Positions 24,415 through 34,416 are shown, numbered from the stretch's first letter. The stretch: 64,000 nt of DNA from PALSA-1353 sp050014015 (GCA_050014015.1 JBEKEC010000021.1:11237-75236), one strand, 5' to 3'. The notes: generated by a model not told the origin, from the sequence alone. Program-made: numbers and translations.

Positions 24415-26517
24415 TTATCGCTCCCCCTTGCACCAATTCCGCCACATCTGCCGGTAGGCCGCTTCGACGTTGCGGGCGAATCGTGGGGCGTCCATCAGCG
24501 GCGATGCCTGCATCCGCCCGCGCAGCGTTCGGCGCAGCTCCGCCAGCCGCGGCAAATCTCCGGCAAGGTTCGTGGCGATCTGAACGTACTGCTGCGGCGT
24601 CTGGGCGATGAGTTCCGGCAGGCCGAGGTTGCTCAATTGCGAGACCCCGGCTCGTCCGACAATCGTCTGGCCCACCAGCGTCACGACGGGCACGCCCATC
24701 CAAAATGAGTCCAGGCTCGTGGTGTGGCCGTTGTACGGGACGGTATCCAGCCCCACGTCGATGCGATGGTAAAGCTCCAGGTATTGCAACCGTGGACGGA
24801 AAGCGATCAACTCGATGCGATCGGGATTGATTCCCTCCCGTTGCAGCACGTCCAGGAGCGGTCGACGATGGCTCCCATCGGGACAAAGCAGCATGAATCG
24901 CGACCGAGGCACTGTCTTGAGAACCCGCGCCCAGAGCCGAAGGATGTGCTCGTTGACTTTGCAGAAGTTATTCAGACATCCAAAGGTGACGTGGCCGTCC
25001 GTTTGCGCCGGCAGCGGGTTGACCCCCGGTTCCGTAACCAGTGGATCGTAGCACCAGAACGTGTCAGGCAGCCGGATGGACGTTTCGCAGTAGAACCGAT
25101 CGTTCAATCCCGGTGGATCGAGGTACGGGTCGGTCAACCGGTAATCCATCGCCGACAGCCCCGTCGTCCCCGGATATGCCAGCCATGCCGCCTGCACCGG
25201 CGCCGGCTTGCGTGCAAAGATCAGCGGCCGGCCGTTGGCCATGTGCATCGTCAAATCCACCAGAACATCGATTCGATCTTCGCGGATGATCCGGGCCGCC
25301 TCATCATCCGTCATCCCCAGGATCGACCGCCAGACATGGGCGCAACCGTGAATGCGCTCGGTCACGGCATCCGGCCGGCGGACGTGGGAATAACAGAAGA
25401 TTTCGAACGCTTTGGGATCGTGATTCGAAAGAAGCGGAATCGTGAACAACGATTGGCAATGGTCGCGGAAATCCGGCGAAACATAGCCGATCCGCAGTGG
25501 ACGCTCGGGGTTGCGATCGTTGGCGTGCGGCTGAATGAGCTTCTTGAGCGGCTCGGCGTGCTGTTGGTTCCATCGGCAGGCTTCCTCGTGGATCATCCTG
25601 GCGTCGTAGCCGGGATGAAATTGGAGGGTGAAGACCAGATTGCTGTGCGCTATGGCATCAACAGGCTTGAGCTGAATGGCCTGGCGAAAGGAAGCGATGG
25701 CCTCGTCAAGTTGGCCCAGGTCCTTCAGGGCGTTGCCGAGATTATTGTACACTTTGGAGTAATCAGGCTTGAGCCGAATGGCCTGCCCGAAGGAGGCGAT
25801 GGCCTCGTCAAGCCGCCCGTTGCTTTGCAAAGCGGCGCCGAGATTGCTGTGCGCTTCGGCAAAATCAGGCTTGAGGCGAATGGCGTGCCGATAGGAAGCG
25901 ATGGCCTCGTCGAGTTGGCCCGTGTCCTTAAGGGCGTTGGCGAGATTGTTGTGGGCTGAGGCGTGATCAGGCTTGATGCGGATGGCCTGCCGATAGGAAG
26001 CAATGGCGTCATCAATTTGCCCCGAGGCCAGCAAGGCGATGCCCAGATTGTTGTGTCCCTGGGCGTAATCAGGCTTGAGCCGAACGGCATCACGAAAGGA
26101 AGCGATGGCCTGGTCAACTTGCCCCAGGTCTTTCAAGGCGTTGCCAAGATTGAAGTGGGCTTCGGCGTGATCCGGCTTGAGGCGAATGGCCTGGCGATAG
26201 GAAGCGATGGCCTCGGCCAGTTGTCCTTGGTCCTTCAGGGCATTGCCCAGATTGGCGTGGGCTTCGGCGTAGTCGGGCCTGAAGGAGAGCGCGCGACGGA
26301 TCAAATCCACGGCGATGTCATTTCGTCCCGCCTGATGGGCAATCACACCCAGAAGGTGCATGGCAACGGCATCGTCCGGCTGCTGCGCCAGAATCTGGCG
26401 GTATATGCGCTCCGCGTCGGCCAAGCGGCCCGCCTGGTGATGCGAGATGCCGGATTCGAGTTGTTGATGAAGAGTCACGTGAGCGGGCATTGTAGACGGG
26501 AAATCCGAAACGAGCAT
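24415..26517 (-). CDS. Second TPR-repeat O-GlcNAc transferase-like (GT41) protein
   Basis: 700 aa; an ATG nine codons in is an alternative start. Residues ~15-300 hold eight or nine near-identical 34-residue TPRs (…AEAHFNLGNALKDLGQ…). Residues ~340-690 are the GT41 domain: RIGYVSPDFRDHCQS, YPGTTGLSAMDYRLTDPY, FGCLNNFCKVNEHILRLW with the donor-binding Lys, and DTVPYNGHTTSLDSFWMGVP. Compared with the paralogue at 460-2322 it has more repeats and closer fit to the OGT consensus (GHTT, PGTTG). It begins 38 nt after mutY on the same strand, an unlikely functional partner. Substrate proteins are unknown. The tandem repeats produce ~102-nt DNA repeats between ~25690 and 26300 that could recombine. 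Confidence 0.88.
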   Translation of the reverse strand: MLVSDFPSTMPAHVTLHQQLESGISHHQAGRLADAERIYRQILAQQPDDAVAMHLLGVIAHQAGRNDIAVDLIRRALSFRPDYAEAHANLGNALKDQGQLAEAIASYRQAIRLKPDHAEAHFNLGNALKDLGQVDQAIASFRDAVRLKPDYAQGHNNLGIALLASGQIDDAIASYRQAIRIKPDHASAHNNLANALKDTGQLDEAIASYRHAIRLKPDFAEAHSNLGAALQSNGRLDEAIASFGQAIRLKPDYSKVYNNLGNALKDLGQLDEAIASFRQAIQLKPVDAIAHSNLVFTLQFHPGYDARMIHEEACRWNQQHAEPLKKLIQPHANDRNPERPLRIGYVSPDFRDHCQSLFTIPLLSNHDPKAFEIFCYSHVRRPDAVTERIHGCAHVWRSILGMTDDEAARIIREDRIDVLVDLTMHMANGRPLIFARKPAPVQAAWLAYPGTTGLSAMDYRLTDPYLDPPGLNDRFYCETSIRLPDTFWCYDPLVTEPGVNPLPAQTDGHVTFGCLNNFCKVNEHILRLWARVLKTVPRSRFMLLCPDGSHRRPLLDVLQREGINPDRIELIAFRPRLQYLELYHRIDVGLDTVPYNGHTTSLDSFWMGVPVVTLVGQTIVGRAGVSQLSNLGLPELIAQTPQQYVQIATNLAGDLPRLAELRRTLRGRMQASPLMDAPRFARNVEAAYRQMWRNWCKGER

Positions 26518-26555
26518 GGCGAATCAAGGCGGAGTGATGAAATGGGAATTGATTT

Positions 26556-27680
26556 TCAATCGGCGATCGAGGGGGAAGCGCCCAGCATGTCGGCGATTCG
26601 TAGTTGCGGGCGAGAGAGAGGGAATCGATGCAAATCCTGCAGGCGAACCCAGCGGCGATGGGGGAAGTGCGCGGCGCTGCGAGTGCGGAGGCAAAGCCTT
26701 CCGCTGGTTGCGGCAAATGCGGTGAAGACGTATCGGCGGTGAGTCAGGGCGTGACGGATTTGGCCGATTTTGTGGAGTCCGGCGATGCGCAGTCCAATGG
26801 CGGGGCCGATGGATCGAACGGTCGGGGGGGCGTCCGGCGTTTCGATGGTGGGGAATTGCCAAAGTCCGGCCCAGCGGCCGGTGGGGGGGCGGCGCTCCAG
26901 AAGCCAGCGGTTTTGGCAATGGACGCAGATGGTCCATCGCGCAAGGGTCGGTACGGGGCGGGATTTCCGCGGCGGGGGGATGGTCTGCTGCAAGCCGGCC
27001 GCGGCGGCCCGGCAGAACCGCCGCAACGGACAGTTCGCACAACTCGGTTGCCGCGGAGTGCAGATCGTGGCGCCCAGTTCCATCAGGGCGGAATTGAATT
27101 GGCCGCAATGACTGGCGGGGAGGATTTGCCCGGCCAGTTGCCACAGCCGCCTCAGCGTTGCGGGCTGGCGGGGGTCGGCGTGGACTTTTTCCAATCGGCA
27201 CAGGACCCGCGCCACGTTGCCGTCGAGGATGGGCGCTCGTTCGTCGAATGCGATGGAGGCGATTGCCCCCGCGGTGTACCTCCCGATGCCGGGAAGGGTC
27301 CGCAAATCACGCACGGATCGAGGGATTTGGCCGTCGAAACAGGCGACGATTTTGCGGGCGGCGGCGCGGATATTTCTGGCGCGGGAGTAATAGCCCAGTC
27401 CCTGCCACAGTCGCAGGACGTTCCGCTCGGAAGACGCGGCGAGGGCGGCAACGTTGGGAAGGGCGGCCAGGAAGCGGGAGAAATACGGCACAACCGTGGC
27501 GACCTGCGTTTGCTGGAGCATAAACTCGCTGACCAGCACGGCATAGGGATCGACGGGACCATTCTCCGGCGGCGCCGGACGCCATGGCAGATCGCGGCGA
27601 TTTCGGGTGTACCACGTCAGCAGTGCCCGAACCAAACTGGGCCGCCGGATTGTGAGCGGGATGTTAGCTTTCGCGTGCAC
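26556..27680 (-). CDS. mutY: A/G-specific adenine DNA glycosylase
   Basis: 374 aa from a GTG. MutY removes adenine paired with 8-oxoguanine. The catalytic Glu lies in SEFMLQQTQV, the helix-hairpin-helix is LPGIGRYTAGAIASIAF, and the active-site Asp is in ILDGNVARV. The [4Fe-4S] ligands C-x6-C-x2-C-x5-C are CTPRQPSCANCPLRRFC. The last ~140 residues form the MutT-like domain that reads 8-oxoG (WLLERRPPTGRWAGLWQFP). All parts are intact. The gene heads the pair with the GT41 gene downstream. Confidence 0.95.
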   Translation of the reverse strand: MHAKANIPLTIRRPSLVRALLTWYTRNRRDLPWRPAPPENGPVDPYAVLVSEFMLQQTQVATVVPYFSRFLAALPNVAALAASSERNVLRLWQGLGYYSRARNIRAAARKIVACFDGQIPRSVRDLRTLPGIGRYTAGAIASIAFDERAPILDGNVARVLCRLEKVHADPRQPATLRRLWQLAGQILPASHCGQFNSALMELGATICTPRQPSCANCPLRRFCRAAAAGLQQTIPPPRKSRPVPTLARWTICVHCQNRWLLERRPPTGRWAGLWQFPTIETPDAPPTVRSIGPAIGLRIAGLHKIGQIRHALTHRRYVFTAFAATSGRLCLRTRSAAHFPHRRWVRLQDLHRFPLSRPQLRIADMLGASPSIAD

Positions 27681-27797
27681 GGTCGTAAAATACGAAGGAT
27701 TTTTCTAATTTACAGTTGCAGCTATGAAAAATTAGTTTATTTTAGCTGATACATCGGATGTGGCTGGGGCATAGAATGCAAGGGGGCGGAGGGAATA

Positions 27798-28085
27798 ATG
27801 CCATGCATGGAGGATGCAATGAGGTCGCCGCGTATCGATGATTTTGTCCGCTTGATGTCGGACATTCCGGAATTAGCCCTGAGCCGAGGTGAAGTAGGCG
27901 TTGTCCGCAGCACTTGGTTTGCGCCATCTGTTGCGTACGAGGTGGAATTTCACCAAATCGGACATGACTACCAGACGCGTGCTCTGCTTTTGCCGGAGCA
28001 GGTGGAGGTGGAGGATGGGCCGATCTTCCGCGATGGCCCCGTTTCCGTGGGCGAGGCCATTGCCGCGTCCGTAGGACATGGTTGA
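27798..28085 (+). CDS. Small DUF4926-like protein
   Basis: 95 aa from the ATG at 27798 (GGAGGG just upstream); an ATG at 27819 also has GGAGG and cannot be excluded. The layout DFVRLMSDIPELALSRGEVGVVRSTW then YEVEFHQIG matches DUF4926, a short SH3-like domain of unknown function often found near toxin-antitoxin or secretion genes. The C-terminal 25 residues are longer than usual. No partner gene is adjacent, and mutY diverges across 117 nt of AT-rich sequence that probably holds both promoters. Confidence 0.6.
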   Translation: MPCMEDAMRSPRIDDFVRLMSDIPELALSRGEVGVVRSTWFAPSVAYEVEFHQIGHDYQTRALLLPEQVEVEDGPIFRDGPVSVGEAIAASVGHG

Positions 28086-28265
28086 ACGGCGTTGAGCAGG
28101 GCGATTTGAGTTTGACGCGGCATGGGCGCGGGACGGTTAATCCTGCGGGTTGCCCTGTGGCTGACTGCGGGGACGTTGGGGCCGGCATATCCAAATCAAC
28201 CCGAAAATTGATGGTGGTTTCCCTTCCTCTTGGTGGGTCCTTCGCTATTCAAGATCGGTAAATCG

Positions 28266-28295
28266 ATCAGCCCCGCCGGATGGGGCGGGGCTGAT
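28266..28295 (-). terminator. Probable terminator hairpin of the giant beta-repeat gene
   Basis: A perfect 12-bp GC-rich stem (28266-28277 with 28284-28295) and 6-nt loop sits 30 nt beyond the stop of the 1874-aa gene. The T-run after it on the minus strand is weak, so termination may be partial. Confidence 0.6.
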
Positions 28296-28325
28296 TCGCT
28301 TGGCGTAAGGTATAAAACTGCTAAA

Positions 28326-31300
28326 TCACATTGAACGGCGACGTCGGCGTGCCAATATGCCGATGGCGCCCAGCGCGAGCAATCCTGTTGTCGCCGGCTC
28401 CGGCACACTGGAAGTCGGTAAGGACAATCCGTTGGCCGTGGCGAAGGCGTCCAAGGCCGCAACGTCGCCGGCGGACACGGCCGCGGCGCCGGCGGACTGG
28501 TTGAAGTTCGCCGCCAGGTCGGTGAAGTCGGCGGCGTTGACCAGGCCGTCATAGTTGAAATCGCCCTGGTCCCAGCCGGTGACCGGCTGGTTGAAGTTCG
28601 CCGCCAGAATGGTGAAGTCGGCGGCGTTGACGATGCCGTCCAGATTGGCGTCGCCGAGCAGGGTGTACTTCACTTCGATCTGGTCGGCGGCCAAGTTGGC
28701 CGGGTTATTCAAATCAGCCGAGTCAGCATAGCCGATGCCGTACACCAGGCCACCGACAGGCGCTTGTGCCGCCGATGACATGATGCCCGGGCCGTTCCAG
28801 CCGCCGCCGTTGTAGCCGGACTTGATGTAGCCGATCACGGTCGAGATTGGATCGCTACCGCTGCCATAGTTGATGTACAGGTGGTTGTTGACCAGATCCA
28901 AAGCGCCGGTGCCGGAAATGGTCAGTGCGCCCACAGACGACTGGCCGCTGCCGACCGCCAGTGAGGCCGTTCCACCAGTGATGGCGATGGAGCCGGCACC
29001 GTTGATGCCGGCGAAAGTCGCCTTGCCGCCGGATTGGGAGAAGACGCCGGTGAGGCTTGTGGCGCCGGCGTTCAGCGTTCCGCCGGTCACCGCGAGCGTT
29101 CCACCGACGGTCGTGGCCCCGGTGGTCACAGTGCCGCCGGTCGCCACCGCCAGGGTTCCGGCGCTGATGTTCGTGGTGCCGGCGACGCTCAGGGCGGCGC
29201 CAACCGACACGGTACCGGTGCCGGATTTTGCGAGGGTTCCGGTATCGGCGATCTTGCCGGTGCCACTGATGGTGTAGTTGCCGGTGCTATTGCTCATAGT
29301 CACCGAGCCGGGGCTGACGGTGGCGTTGACGGTGACGGCATAATTGCCACCGTTGTTATCGTTGAAGGTGACGTTGTCAGCCGCGTTGAACTGGGTAACC
29401 AGGGTACCGACGTTCCAGTTGTAGCTGGTGGCAGTGTCGAACAGGCCATTGTTCACGTGACCCGCGGCTGTGCCGTTCCAAATGAGATTGGAGGTATAGA
29501 CCAGTCCTGCGTTAACCGTGACACCGATGAAACCACCGGAATCGACGACGGCGTACGACTGCCCGGAAAGCGGAGCATTGGTGACGGTGAAGTCACCGGT
29601 GGTGAGTCCGGCGATGTTGCCACCGATGAGTTCATAGGTGTCGCCGACGGTGGGGATGCCGGACAAAGTGATCTGGGTCGCCGCAGCGACGCTGATGGTT
29701 CCCGAGCCCAGGGTGAGCATATCGCCATTGCTGATGGTAGGTCCAGCGCCGGTTCCCAGATCGAAACTCAAGGTGGTTGCGGAACTGGTGGTGAGTCCAC
29801 CGACGGTAAGAGTACCGAAGGCGAGGGTCCCACCGGGGGCAACCGTGGCGCCGCTTGCCAGGACGTTTTGGGAGACCATGGCGCCGGCGACGGCCGGAGA
29901 GCTGGCGAGCGTGGCTCCGGGCGAAATGGTGAGGGTGGTGCCGGTGCCGGTCGCGCTTCCGCTGGTGTCGGCGATGGACAAAGTGCCGGCGGACACGGTG
30001 TCGTTGCCGGTATAGCTGCTCGCTGCCGCCAGGGTGGTTGTGCCCGATCCCAGGAAGTTGACGAACCCACCGCCTCCACCGGCGAACGGCTGGGCAACGG
30101 TGATGGCGAACCCGCCGTTGTTGATGTTAACTCCGCTGGAACCGACCTGGATGGTCAGTGCGGTACCCGCGCCGTTGCTGGCGTTTGTGATCAACGGGAA
30201 CCACTTGACTGTGGCGGACGGATCGTTGGCGCTGGCGGTCAACGAGCCGCCGTTGATGGTAAATGTGGTCGGGGCGATACCGGTCGTCAGGTCGGTGAAA
30301 CTTCCCGCCGTGATGTTGGCGTTGCCCGACATGGAAATCGATACTGCATACAACGTATTCGCATTTTTGTTTAAGGAATTGTTCAGGTTAAAGACACCGG
30401 TTCCGGCACTGAGCGAACCATTGTTTGCGATTGTGAGAGTGGTATCCAAGTCGTCCGAGGTGCTATCCAGTCCACCAACGTCCACACCAACGCCTGTAAT
30501 CGAGGCATTGTTTTCGATGGTGAGGTTCATATCGGATGAGGAGCTGGATCGGCCAACAACCACCGGGCTGGTGGAGGTGCTGACAATCGATCCGCTACCG
30601 GCATAGATGATGTTGCCCTTGGTGAACAACACTTCCTGAGTGATAGCGTTGGCTGCGCCAGTCAACGTGAGGGTGGAATCCGGCAAGCCGGTTCCGGAAT
30701 TCACATGGCTGGTTCCCAAGCGTAATTGCGGACCGGTCGATCCCTCGATGATGTTACCGGAAATCGTGGCGCTGGCGCCACCGTCCGGCACGTCTTCGAA
30801 CTCGTTGCTGCCGCCGTTCAGGGCGATTGTATTGGAGATGTTCACGCCGGTGCCAAGCTGCAAACCAAGGGCGTCACCGACGGTAATCGTTCCAGTGCCC
30901 AGATTATTTGATGCCGGCACCTTGATGAAGCCGGCGGAAATGGTGGTGCCGCCGGTATAGGTATTGACGCCAGTAAGGTTCAGGGTGCCCGAGCCGGCCT
31001 TTACCAGGGTGAGCGCGCCCTGGGTATCGGCGATCACTCCGCCGAAGGACTGAGTGACGCCGCTGCTGATGGTCAGGGTCGGTGTCCCAGCGAGGAGAGA
31101 ACTATCGATCTTTCCGGTGGTTCCGGAAATGGTCGACAGGGTTATGCTGTTGCCGTTAAGGTCCAGGACGCCGGCGCCGGTGAAGGCCAACTGGCCGGTG
31201 CTGAGCGCGGCCGTGTTCCCAACCTGGAGAGTTCCGCCAGTGATGGTGGTGGTTCCAGCGTACGTGTCGGTGCCGCTCAGGGTGACTATTCCGATGCCGG

Positions 31301-33950
31301 ACATGGAAACGGAGCCCGAGCCGGTGATGGCGCTGGCCACGTTCAGAGACGAGGAAAGATTAAATGCCAGGCTGCCGCCATTGGCGATTGCAGCGGTGCT
31401 GGTTCCGAGCGATCCGGTCGCGCCACCGGTACCGATCTGCAAAGTCCCGTTGAGGATGGTGGTTCCACCACTGTAGCCATTGTTGCCCGAGAGTATGACC
31501 AGGCCGCTGCTGGAATCGGTGATGGCCCCGACGCCGCCGATCGCGCCCGAAATGGTGAGGGTATTGCTGGCGTTGCTGACGCCAATCTGCAGATTGGAGT
31601 TAAGCGTCATCGGGGCGCTGATGGTGTGATTGCCGTTGGTGTCATAGATGAAACCGGTCACGGCGGAGCCGCCGTTATCAACGATCAGATAGCCGCCCGA
31701 TCCTTGCGTGATCGTATAGGAGGCGGAGCCGTTGTTGAACACGAGGTTGCCGACCGTCTCGTTGCCATCCAGGGTGACGTTAGAAGAGGAACCAAGAACG
31801 GGTCCGAGAGTCGCCAGGGCGCCGACGGAATTCGGCACGCCGGCGGTCCAGTCTGTTCCAGTTGCCCAGCTTGCACCGGTGGCCTTGTTCCAAACGGTGG
31901 AGCTTCCGCCGCCGGCAATCGTCAGGGTGATATCGTTTCCGCTGGTGCCCCAGGTGTAGGTCACGCCGATCTGGGGATCCAGGATGTTGAGGAGACCAGA
32001 GACGCTGCCCGCAGTGTACGCCGAGGGGAATTGGAAGATGTTATAGGTGCCGTTGGTGTCGAACGGGGTGGCAGTGGCGCCGGCCGTTACAAGGTCGATC
32101 CCGGGGGTCCCGGCGACAGTCAATCCATTGGCGGTGGTGATGTTGGCCAGGCTATTCGACGCCGGGCTGAAAGTGTAATTGAGGACGGAAGAGTTCGCCA
32201 GCGAGAGGGAAGTCATGGTCAGAGTTCCGACTCCAGCGCCGGCGCCATGGCTGATTCCCGCATCACCAGGCTGAAGAGTGCCTCCGGATGCGATGGTAAC
32301 CGGCGCCTGAATGGTGCCGATGCCGCCCACTCCACCGCCGGTGTTGACGGCGACGGTAGTCGTGCCCAGGGCGTTGGTCGCATTGTCGGCTTGCAACAAC
32401 CCGGCATTGATCGTGGTGCCGCCGCTATAAGAGTTTACGCCGGTGAGGGTCACGATGCCGGTGCCGTTATTAATCACGCTTCCGGAACCGGAGATGGCGT
32501 TGGCTTCTGAAAGAGCCGTGTCGGAGCGATTGAAGACCAGGACCGAGTTGTTGCTCACGGCCCCCGTGCCCATGTTGCCGGTGGCGGTATTGTTTCCGAT
32601 CTGGAGGGTTCCACCGGAAATCGTAGTCCCGCCGCTAAAGGTGTTGGTGCCGGTGAGAGCCAAAGTGCCGGCGGTAAGTATCAAAGCGGTCGTGGCGGTG
32701 GCGGTATTGGCGGTTCCGTTTTCAATCGTCCCGGCGAAGACAGTGCTCTGGATCGTCCCGCCGCCGATCGAGAAAGTGGTGGTGTGCGTGGCGTTCTTGC
32801 GGTCACCCTCAAGGAGCGTGCCGGAGCCACCGGCCAAGGATCCAAAGTCAATCGTGGCGGAGGTGGCGGAGGTGCCGTTATTATTGGCGAAATATGCGGT
32901 ACTGGTGCCCAGGTCCAGCCCGAAGGTGCCACCGGTGATGACACTGAATCCAGTCGCGTCTGTGAATCCGAAAAGCGCCGAGCTGGTGCCCAATTCGATG
33001 AGGCCGGTATAGCCGGAGAGAATGCTACCGCCGGCGCCTGTTGCGAGGATGCTTAAATTCCCTGTTCCATCCGAAATATTCAGTTGTCCGCTGCCGGTGA
33101 TGGCGCCGGCGAGCTGAGTTCCGGAGAGAATTGTGCTAGCGGAATTGACGACGATGGGGTTATAGAACCCGTTATTGCCGGATGAGCTGCCTTGGAAGGT
33201 TACGGACCCGCCGGCAAGAATCAGCGTGCCGGTGCCCATGGAGGTATTAACGCCGGTCCCGGTTGAGTTAGCGCCGATAGCCAGCGTGCCCGAGTTCACC
33301 GTCGTATTGCCGGTGATCGCGTTAGCCGCGGTCAGGGTGACGGTTCCAGTGCTGTTGACAATGATGTTGTTCGAACCACCGTTAATGACGCCGGTGAACG
33401 TCGCGTTGCCGGCGCCGGCGAAGGTGAGATTTCCGTTAAGCGTACTGGTGATCGATTCCGTGAAGGTGGCTCCCGTGCCGACGTTGATGGTTTCGGCTGT
33501 GCCGAGGACCAGGGCATCAGAAAGGGTAAGGCTCTGGGTGGCGGCCGACATATTGACGCCGGAACTTGCCAACGTCAGGGTGTTTGAAGCGTCAGTGCCG
33601 CCGCCAATCAGGACGGCCAAGCTTGGGTTGGTGACGGAAAGCCCGGCCCAAGTGGTGTTGGCTCCAAGGGTGAAGGTGGTGGTGGCGGTGAGTGCGGTGC
33701 CGGAATCGAACTGGGCGAGGTCGCCGGAACCCGGAGGCCCGCTCAAAGCGCCAGTCTCATCGTGCCATGCCCCAGCCACGTTGAGGGTTGTAAGAGTCCC
33801 ATTGGCGCCGAAAGTGTCGGCATGGGAAGCCGCGGCCCAACCGGCGAAAGCCGTGGCGGCGGAAAGTGCCATCAAGGATTTTTTCCTGCTGATGATTTGA
33901 CGTGTATGACGAGAAAAAGCGCCCGCTAAAGTCTGCCGCTGCGCGACCAT
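28326..33950 (-). CDS. Giant autotransporter-type beta-strand repeat protein with dockerin-like EF-hands and PEP-CTERM
   Basis: 1874 aa. GGAGGG seven nt upstream fixes the start at 33950. A long basic leader (to ~residue 27) and hydrophobic core ending SHADT form an extended signal peptide. Most of the protein is Gly/Thr/Ser/Asn-rich, with at least ten passenger-associated (PATR) units of the form 'GTNTFSGGTTISGGTLQIGN', which build a beta-helix. Near the end two dockerin-type calcium loops occur (GDANLDGIVNAADF and GDFNYDGLVNAADF), then a PEP-CTERM (SSVPEPATTG, hydrophobic helix, five Arg). There is no outer-membrane barrel, so it is not a true autotransporter. It is probably anchored or released by the exosortase route. 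Role is likely a surface fibre, adhesin or matrix protein. The dockerins may bind a cohesin-like partner, which is not in the window. Confidence 0.88.
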   Translation of the reverse strand: MVAQRQTLAGAFSRHTRQIISRKKSLMALSAATAFAGWAAASHADTFGANGTLTTLNVAGAWHDETGALSGPPGSGDLAQFDSGTALTATTTFTLGANTTWAGLSVTNPSLAVLIGGGTDASNTLTLASSGVNMSAATQSLTLSDALVLGTAETINVGTGATFTESITSTLNGNLTFAGAGNATFTGVINGGSNNIIVNSTGTVTLTAANAITGNTTVNSGTLAIGANSTGTGVNTSMGTGTLILAGGSVTFQGSSSGNNGFYNPIVVNSASTILSGTQLAGAITGSGQLNISDGTGNLSILATGAGGSILSGYTGLIELGTSSALFGFTDATGFSVITGGTFGLDLGTSTAYFANNNGTSATSATIDFGSLAGGSGTLLEGDRKNATHTTTFSIGGGTIQSTVFAGTIENGTANTATATTALILTAGTLALTGTNTFSGGTTISGGTLQIGNNTATGNMGTGAVSNNSVLVFNRSDTALSEANAISGSGSVINNGTGIVTLTGVNSYSGGTTINAGLLQADNATNALGTTTVAVNTGGGVGGIGTIQAPVTIASGGTLQPGDAGISHGAGAGVGTLTMTSLSLANSSVLNYTFSPASNSLANITTANGLTVAGTPGIDLVTAGATATPFDTNGTYNIFQFPSAYTAGSVSGLLNILDPQIGVTYTWGTSGNDITLTIAGGGSSTVWNKATGASWATGTDWTAGVPNSVGALATLGPVLGSSSNVTLDGNETVGNLVFNNGSASYTITQGSGGYLIVDNGGSAVTGFIYDTNGNHTISAPMTLNSNLQIGVSNASNTLTISGAIGGVGAITDSSSGLVILSGNNGYSGGTTILNGTLQIGTGGATGSLGTSTAAIANGGSLAFNLSSSLNVASAITGSGSVSMSGIGIVTLSGTDTYAGTTTITGGTLQVGNTAALSTGQLAFTGAGVLDLNGNSITLSTISGTTGKIDSSLLAGTPTLTISSGVTQSFGGVIADTQGALTLVKAGSGTLNLTGVNTYTGGTTISAGFIKVPASNNLGTGTITVGDALGLQLGTGVNISNTIALNGGSNEFEDVPDGGASATISGNIIEGSTGPQLRLGTSHVNSGTGLPDSTLTLTGAANAITQEVLFTKGNIIYAGSGSIVSTSTSPVVVGRSSSSSDMNLTIENNASITGVGVDVGGLDSTSDDLDTTLTIANNGSLSAGTGVFNLNNSLNKNANTLYAVSISMSGNANITAGSFTDLTTGIAPTTFTINGGSLTASANDPSATVKWFPLITNASNGAGTALTIQVGSSGVNINNGGFAITVAQPFAGGGGGFVNFLGSGTTTLAAASSYTGNDTVSAGTLSIADTSGSATGTGTTLTISPGATLASSPAVAGAMVSQNVLASGATVAPGGTLAFGTLTVGGLTTSSATTLSFDLGTGAGPTISNGDMLTLGSGTISVAAATQITLSGIPTVGDTYELIGGNIAGLTTGDFTVTNAPLSGQSYAVVDSGGFIGVTVNAGLVYTSNLIWNGTAAGHVNNGLFDTATSYNWNVGTLVTQFNAADNVTFNDNNGGNYAVTVNATVSPGSVTMSNSTGNYTISGTGKIADTGTLAKSGTGTVSVGAALSVAGTTNISAGTLAVATGGTVTTGATTVGGTLAVTGGTLNAGATSLTGVFSQSGGKATFAGINGAGSIAITGGTASLAVGSGQSSVGALTISGTGALDLVNNHLYINYGSGSDPISTVIGYIKSGYNGGGWNGPGIMSSAAQAPVGGLVYGIGYADSADLNNPANLAADQIEVKYTLLGDANLDGIVNAADFTILAANFNQPVTGWDQGDFNYDGLVNAADFTDLAANFNQSAGAAAVSAGDVAALDAFATANGLSLPTSSVPEPATTGLLALGAIGILARRRRRSM

Positions 33951-34416
33951 GGAATGCCCTCCAGTTGTATATTTAGCGCCTGGGGAAATGAAACATTCAT
34001 CTCAAGCGCCGAATCATTATCCCGCGGTAGGCGGGAAACTAATGCCGCCAAGTGTCCGTAACTTCGCAGAATATACCCGATGTGGGAGCGAAAGGGAAAG
34101 AAAAATATTTCCCGCTCTACGGACACTTTTGTAACCACGTGCGTCATTTCGGCCCTTACGGCCGACTTGAAAAAGGTTCGCGATTTCATTGATATTCCGG
34201 GACCCATTAAGTTGCCTGTGACGCCTATGCTGGCGGGGGCGAAAACTCCACCCCCCCTAGTACCGGAAATTCGGTGACAAAAACACATCAAACGAAATTG
34301 AAAAAACCTTGTAAACCGCCCCGAATGCGGTATCGTCAGTATGGCATATTGTGACGGAAGTGACCGAGTAGTGGCAAATGCACGTACAGGACGTTACCCG
34401 TGAACGGAGGCCTTCC
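33951..34416. promoter_or_regulatory. Gene-free divergent region with hairpins
   Basis: About 466 nt lie between the giant protein and the pseudopilin. It is more AT-rich than the genes around it. An 11-bp inverted repeat (34050-34060 with 34118-34128) encloses a second small hairpin (34094-34113, arms GGGAAA/TTTCCC). Promoters for both genes must be here but I cannot name boxes. Frames of up to 120 codons crossing it lack family features and ribosome sites. Confidence 0.5.

Noticed and set aside
25690..26300. Regular DNA repeats of about 102 nt, at first glance CRISPR-like
   Set aside because: They are coding repeats of the tetratricopeptide protein, with no spacers of differing sequence.
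29034..30374. Long Gly/Ser-rich open frame antisense to the giant beta-repeat protein
   Set aside because: The repeats of the true gene create long frames on the opposite strand. No signal peptide or start context is present.
33926..34291. 121-codon minus-strand frame covering the divergent region and the start of the giant protein
   Set aside because: It overlaps the start of the 1874-aa gene, which has a clear ribosome site, and shows no features.
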